This document shows, one piece after another, positions 13,939 through 16,222 of a stretch of DNA of 16,222 nucleotides. The stretch's first letter is position 1. Each line of letters opens with the position of its first letter. Under the pieces are notes generated by a model. That model had not been told where the DNA came from. It did no database searches and saw nothing but the letters and a program-made list of their open reading frames with translations. Source of the stretch: Clostridiaceae bacterium (GTDB taxonomy: Bacteria > Bacillota > Clostridia > Saccharofermentanales > DTU023); contig JAAZGN010000050.1 in assembly GCA_012511185.1 (NCBI GenBank), positions 1-16,222 on the forward strand. The letters are read 5' to 3'. Both the position numbers and the translations under genes were made by a program.

Positions 13939-14934
13939 ATGGCCATTAGCTTGAAAGGCAGACATTTTCTCACACTTAAGGACTTTTCATCCGATGAAAT
14001 CCGATGGCTTCTCGACCTGGCGTCCGAGCTCAAAACAAAAAAAAGACTTGGTATCCCCGGCGATCTGCTCAGGGGGAAAAATGTTGTCCTTCTCTTTGAA
14101 AAAACCTCGACGAGGACGCGATGCGCATTCGAAGTGGCAGCCATGGATGAAGGGGCAGGGGTAACTTTCCTGGGGTCCGGCGACTCGCAGATGAATAAGA
14201 AGGAATCGGTCGGAGATACGGCTAAAGTACTGGGCCGCTTTTATGACGGCATTGAGTTCCGGGGCTTCGCCCAGGAAACGGTTGAAGAGCTGGCTGCCCA
14301 CGCCGGCGTACCGGTCTGGAACGGGCTGACGGATCTCTACCATCCGACGCAGATCCTGGCCGACATGATGACCATCCGCGAATACGTACCGAAACCTCTC
14401 AACCGGGTCAAACTGGTTTACGCCGGCGACGCCCGCAACAACATGGGCAACTCGCTCATGATCGGCTGTGCCAAGCTGGGCATGGATTTCGCCGCTTTTG
14501 CTCCCCGCAGGCTGTGGCCGGATGAGGGGCTTGTGGCGGATATGAAAGTGGTGGCGAAAGAGACGGGCGGAAGCATCGAGTGCTCTGAAAGTCTTGACAT
14601 TGTCAGGGGCGCCGATGTCCTCTATACCGATGTCTGGGTTTCCATGGGCGAAGAGGCCATGTTTGGAGAGCGGATCCGCCAGCTCAGGGACTACCAAGTC
14701 AATATGAAAATGGTGGAGTTGACCGGAAACGCCGACGTCATCTTCCTTCACTGCCTGCCTGCCTTTCATGACCTCAATACCACGATCGGCAGGCAAATAC
14801 ATGAGGAATACGGTCTGGCCGCCATGGAGTGTTCGGATGAAGTCTTCCGCAGCAAGCATTCCCGCGTCTTTGACCAGGCTGAAAACCGTCTGCACTCGAT
14901 TAAGGCGATCATGGTCGCCACGATCGGTCGCTGA
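13939..14934 (+). CDS. arcB: Ornithine carbamoyltransferase (catabolic context)
   Basis: 331 residues. It interconverts citrulline plus phosphate with ornithine plus carbamoyl phosphate; beside arcA and arcC it is expected to run in the catabolic direction. Motifs present: carbamoyl-phosphate site STRTR at 57-61 within FEKTSTRTRCAFEVAA, the ornithine-carbamoyltransferase pattern around FYDGIEFRGF (101-110), HPTQILADMMTIRE (135-148), the NMGNSLM stretch (168-174), DVWVSMGEE (231-239) and the catalytic HCLPAF (271-276). Length and motif order are standard for the family. The ATG start has AAGGAG seven bases upstream. It is separated from arcA by the livF relic and from arcC by 43 bases, so arcB-arcC(-ord) may form one transcript. 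Confidence 0.98.
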   Translation: MAISLKGRHFLTLKDFSSDEIRWLLDLASELKTKKRLGIPGDLLRGKNVVLLFEKTSTRTRCAFEVAAMDEGAGVTFLGSGDSQMNKKESVGDTAKVLGRFYDGIEFRGFAQETVEELAAHAGVPVWNGLTDLYHPTQILADMMTIREYVPKPLNRVKLVYAGDARNNMGNSLMIGCAKLGMDFAAFAPRRLWPDEGLVADMKVVAKETGGSIECSESLDIVRGADVLYTDVWVSMGEEAMFGERIRQLRDYQVNMKMVELTGNADVIFLHCLPAFHDLNTTIGRQIHEEYGLAAMECSDEVFRSKHSRVFDQAENRLHSIKAIMVATIGR

Positions 14935-14977
14935 TCATAACACGACAAGTGTCAATACTTAACCACGGAGGCTATTT

Positions 14978-15898
14978 GTGAAAAAACGTATCGTCGTCGC
15001 CTTGGGCGGCAATGCCCTTGGCAATACAGCGCAGGAACAGCGCCAACTCGTCCGCCAGACAGCCGTCCCCCTCGCAGACTTAATCGCGGAGGGGCATGAA
15101 CTGGTCCTGGCTCACGGCAACGGGCCACAGGTGGGCATGATCAACCTGGCCTTTGACAGCGGTGTGGTGCCGGCCATGCCTTTTCCCGAATGCGGTGCCA
15201 TGAGCCAGGGCTATATCGGCTACCACCTGCAAAACGCGCTCCGCGAGGAGCTGCTCTCACGTGGTTTGGACAGGCCTGTCGCGACCGTGGTGACACAGGT
15301 TGTGGTGGATAAAAATGATCCCGCTTTTCAGAATCCGACCAAGCCGATCGGCTCCTTTTACAGCAAGGAGGAAGCGGAGCAGATCGCGGAGAAAACCGGC
15401 TTCATCATGAAAGAGGATGCCGGACGCGGTTACCGCCGTGTAGTCGCCTCCCCGAAACCGGTTGCCGTCGTTGAGGACCGGACGGTCAACGCCCTGATCC
15501 GTGACGGCCAGGTCGTCATCACAGTAGGCGGCGGGGGCATCCCTGTGGTTCGTGAAGGGGATCACCTGGAGGGTGTGGCTGCCGTCATTGACAAGGACTT
15601 CGCCTCGGAAGTGCTGGCGGAGATTGTCAACGCGGACTACCTGATCATTCTGACAGCGGTTGAAAAGGTGGCCTTGAATTACGGCAAGCCGCAAGAGAAG
15701 TGGCTGGATCGCGTCACGGTTGCGGAAATGGAACAGTACGTGGAGGAAGGGCATTTCGCGCCCGGTTCCATGTTGCCCAAGGTGGAGGCCAGCGTTGCCT
15801 TCGCAAAATCCGGCAAGGGCCGCACCGCCCTGATCACGTCACTGGATTGTGCACGTGACGGAATCGCGGGGAAAACAGGCACACACATCAGTTTGTAA
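14978..15898 (+). CDS. arcC: Carbamate kinase
   Basis: 306 residues. It transfers the phosphate of carbamoyl phosphate to ADP, giving ATP, CO2 and ammonia: the energy-yielding last step of the arginine deiminase pathway. Landmarks of the amino-acid kinase fold are VALGGNAL (7-14), LAHGNGPQVG (44-53), VTVGGGGIPVV in the middle, AVIDKDFASEVLA (sugar/ADP-binding segment) and GSMLPKVEAS near the C-terminus. The length is the usual 300-315. The start is GTG at 14978 with GGAGG (14967-14971) six bases upstream. It is followed 53 bases later by the ornithine-fermentation gene, suggesting that ornithine made by ArcB is not only exported but degraded. Confidence 0.98.
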   Translation: MKKRIVVALGGNALGNTAQEQRQLVRQTAVPLADLIAEGHELVLAHGNGPQVGMINLAFDSGVVPAMPFPECGAMSQGYIGYHLQNALREELLSRGLDRPVATVVTQVVVDKNDPAFQNPTKPIGSFYSKEEAEQIAEKTGFIMKEDAGRGYRRVVASPKPVAVVEDRTVNALIRDGQVVITVGGGGIPVVREGDHLEGVAAVIDKDFASEVLAEIVNADYLIILTAVEKVALNYGKPQEKWLDRVTVAEMEQYVEEGHFAPGSMLPKVEASVAFAKSGKGRTALITSLDCARDGIAGKTGTHISL

Positions 15899-15951
15899 TA
15901 TTCGCTCAGCGCCAAACAGGCAACAGGTACCAGGAGGGAGGAGGGTAGCAT

Positions 15952-16222
15952 ATGAGGAATATCAGGGTGGCCTTGTGGGGCTTCGGCGCCATGGGCAGCG
16001 GCATCGGAAAGATGATCGCCTCCAAGGAGGGACTTGTCATCTCCGGTGTTTGCGACCGGTGGGACAAACTCATCGGTCAGGAAGTCTATTCGTATCTGGG
16101 CATTGAACGGGGGGACCGGCCGCCCGTCATCATCACCGGTGACATCACCGGGGTTGTCCGTAAAGACCTCTGCGATATCGTCATCCTGGCGACCGACTCC
16201 TTTGTCGAAGCCCAGTATGACA
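15952..16222 (+). CDS. ord: 2,4-diaminopentanoate dehydrogenase, N-terminal part (3' end outside window)
   Basis: 90 codons are visible before the right edge. The protein opens with a Rossmann nucleotide-binding strand and turn, VALWGFGAMGSGIGKMI (GxGxxG at about residues 11-16), then VISGVCDRWDKLIGQEVYSYL, GIERGDRPPVIITGDI and CDIVILATDSFVEAQ. This matches what I recall of clostridial Ord, the NAD(P)-dependent enzyme that oxidatively deaminates 2,4-diaminopentanoate in the ornithine fermentation pathway; dihydrodipicolinate reductase-like proteins share the fold and are the main alternative. The position after arcABC supports Ord. The ATG at 15952 has an unusually long purine-rich ribosome site (AGGAGGGAGGAGGG, 15932-15945), six bases upstream, implying strong translation. 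Downstream partners (ortA, ortB, oraS, oraE, orr) would lie outside the window. Confidence 0.78.
   Translation, partial: MRNIRVALWGFGAMGSGIGKMIASKEGLVISGVCDRWDKLIGQEVYSYLGIERGDRPPVIITGDITGVVRKDLCDIVILATDSFVEAQYD

Noticed and set aside
13987..14895. 302-codon open frame on the minus strand
   Set aside because: It is antisense to arcB, which has all its catalytic motifs. It has no ribosome site of its own and no recognisable domain.
1..16222. CRISPR arrays, tRNA or rRNA genes, insertion sequences
   Set aside because: No spaced direct repeats, no tRNA cloverleaf or rRNA segments, and no transposase-like frames or terminal repeats were seen on either strand.

Overview
The window reads as chromosome of an anaerobic Gram-positive bacterium of the clostridial type. 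Base composition is moderately GC-rich, Shine-Dalgarno sequences are strong (GGAGG-type) with several GTG/TTG starts, and the gene content is a clostridial/enterococcal-type V-ATPase operon beside an arginine deiminase plus ornithine-fermentation cluster. I cannot name a genus from sequence alone.

Layout. (1) 1-1901, minus strand: a small zinc-ribbon membrane protein followed by the transmembrane half of an ABC exporter that runs off the left edge. (2) 2015-3274, plus strand: a PlsC-like acyltransferase with an added C-terminal zinc-ribbon region. (3) 3424-12214, plus strand: a complete V/A-type ATPase operon in the order H(G)-I-K-E-C-F-A-B-D, the same order as the Enterococcus hirae ntpFIKECGABD genes. 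The rotor subunit K keeps the full set of sodium ligands known from E. hirae, so a sodium-coupled enzyme is predicted. Subunit I is interrupted by one in-frame TAG codon. The ntpK gene is flanked by RNA hairpins that may set its expression apart from the rest of the operon. (4) 12344-16222, plus strand: arcA, arcB, arcC (arginine to ornithine, CO2, ammonia and ATP), then the start of a 2,4-diaminopentanoate dehydrogenase gene (ornithine oxidation). The arcA leader holds a possible pseudoknot and Shine-Dalgarno switch. The 374-base arcA-arcB gap holds a decayed livF (branched-chain amino acid ABC transporter ATPase) remnant.

How the genes fit together. The Arc enzymes yield ATP by substrate-level phosphorylation and leave ornithine, which the ord branch would ferment further. 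The neighbouring V-ATPase can spend ATP to pump sodium (or run in reverse), giving the ion gradient needed for amino-acid uptake. That functional link is inference from gene content and adjacency. The most notable items are the split ntpI, the structured arcA leader, the livF relic and the hairpins around ntpK.
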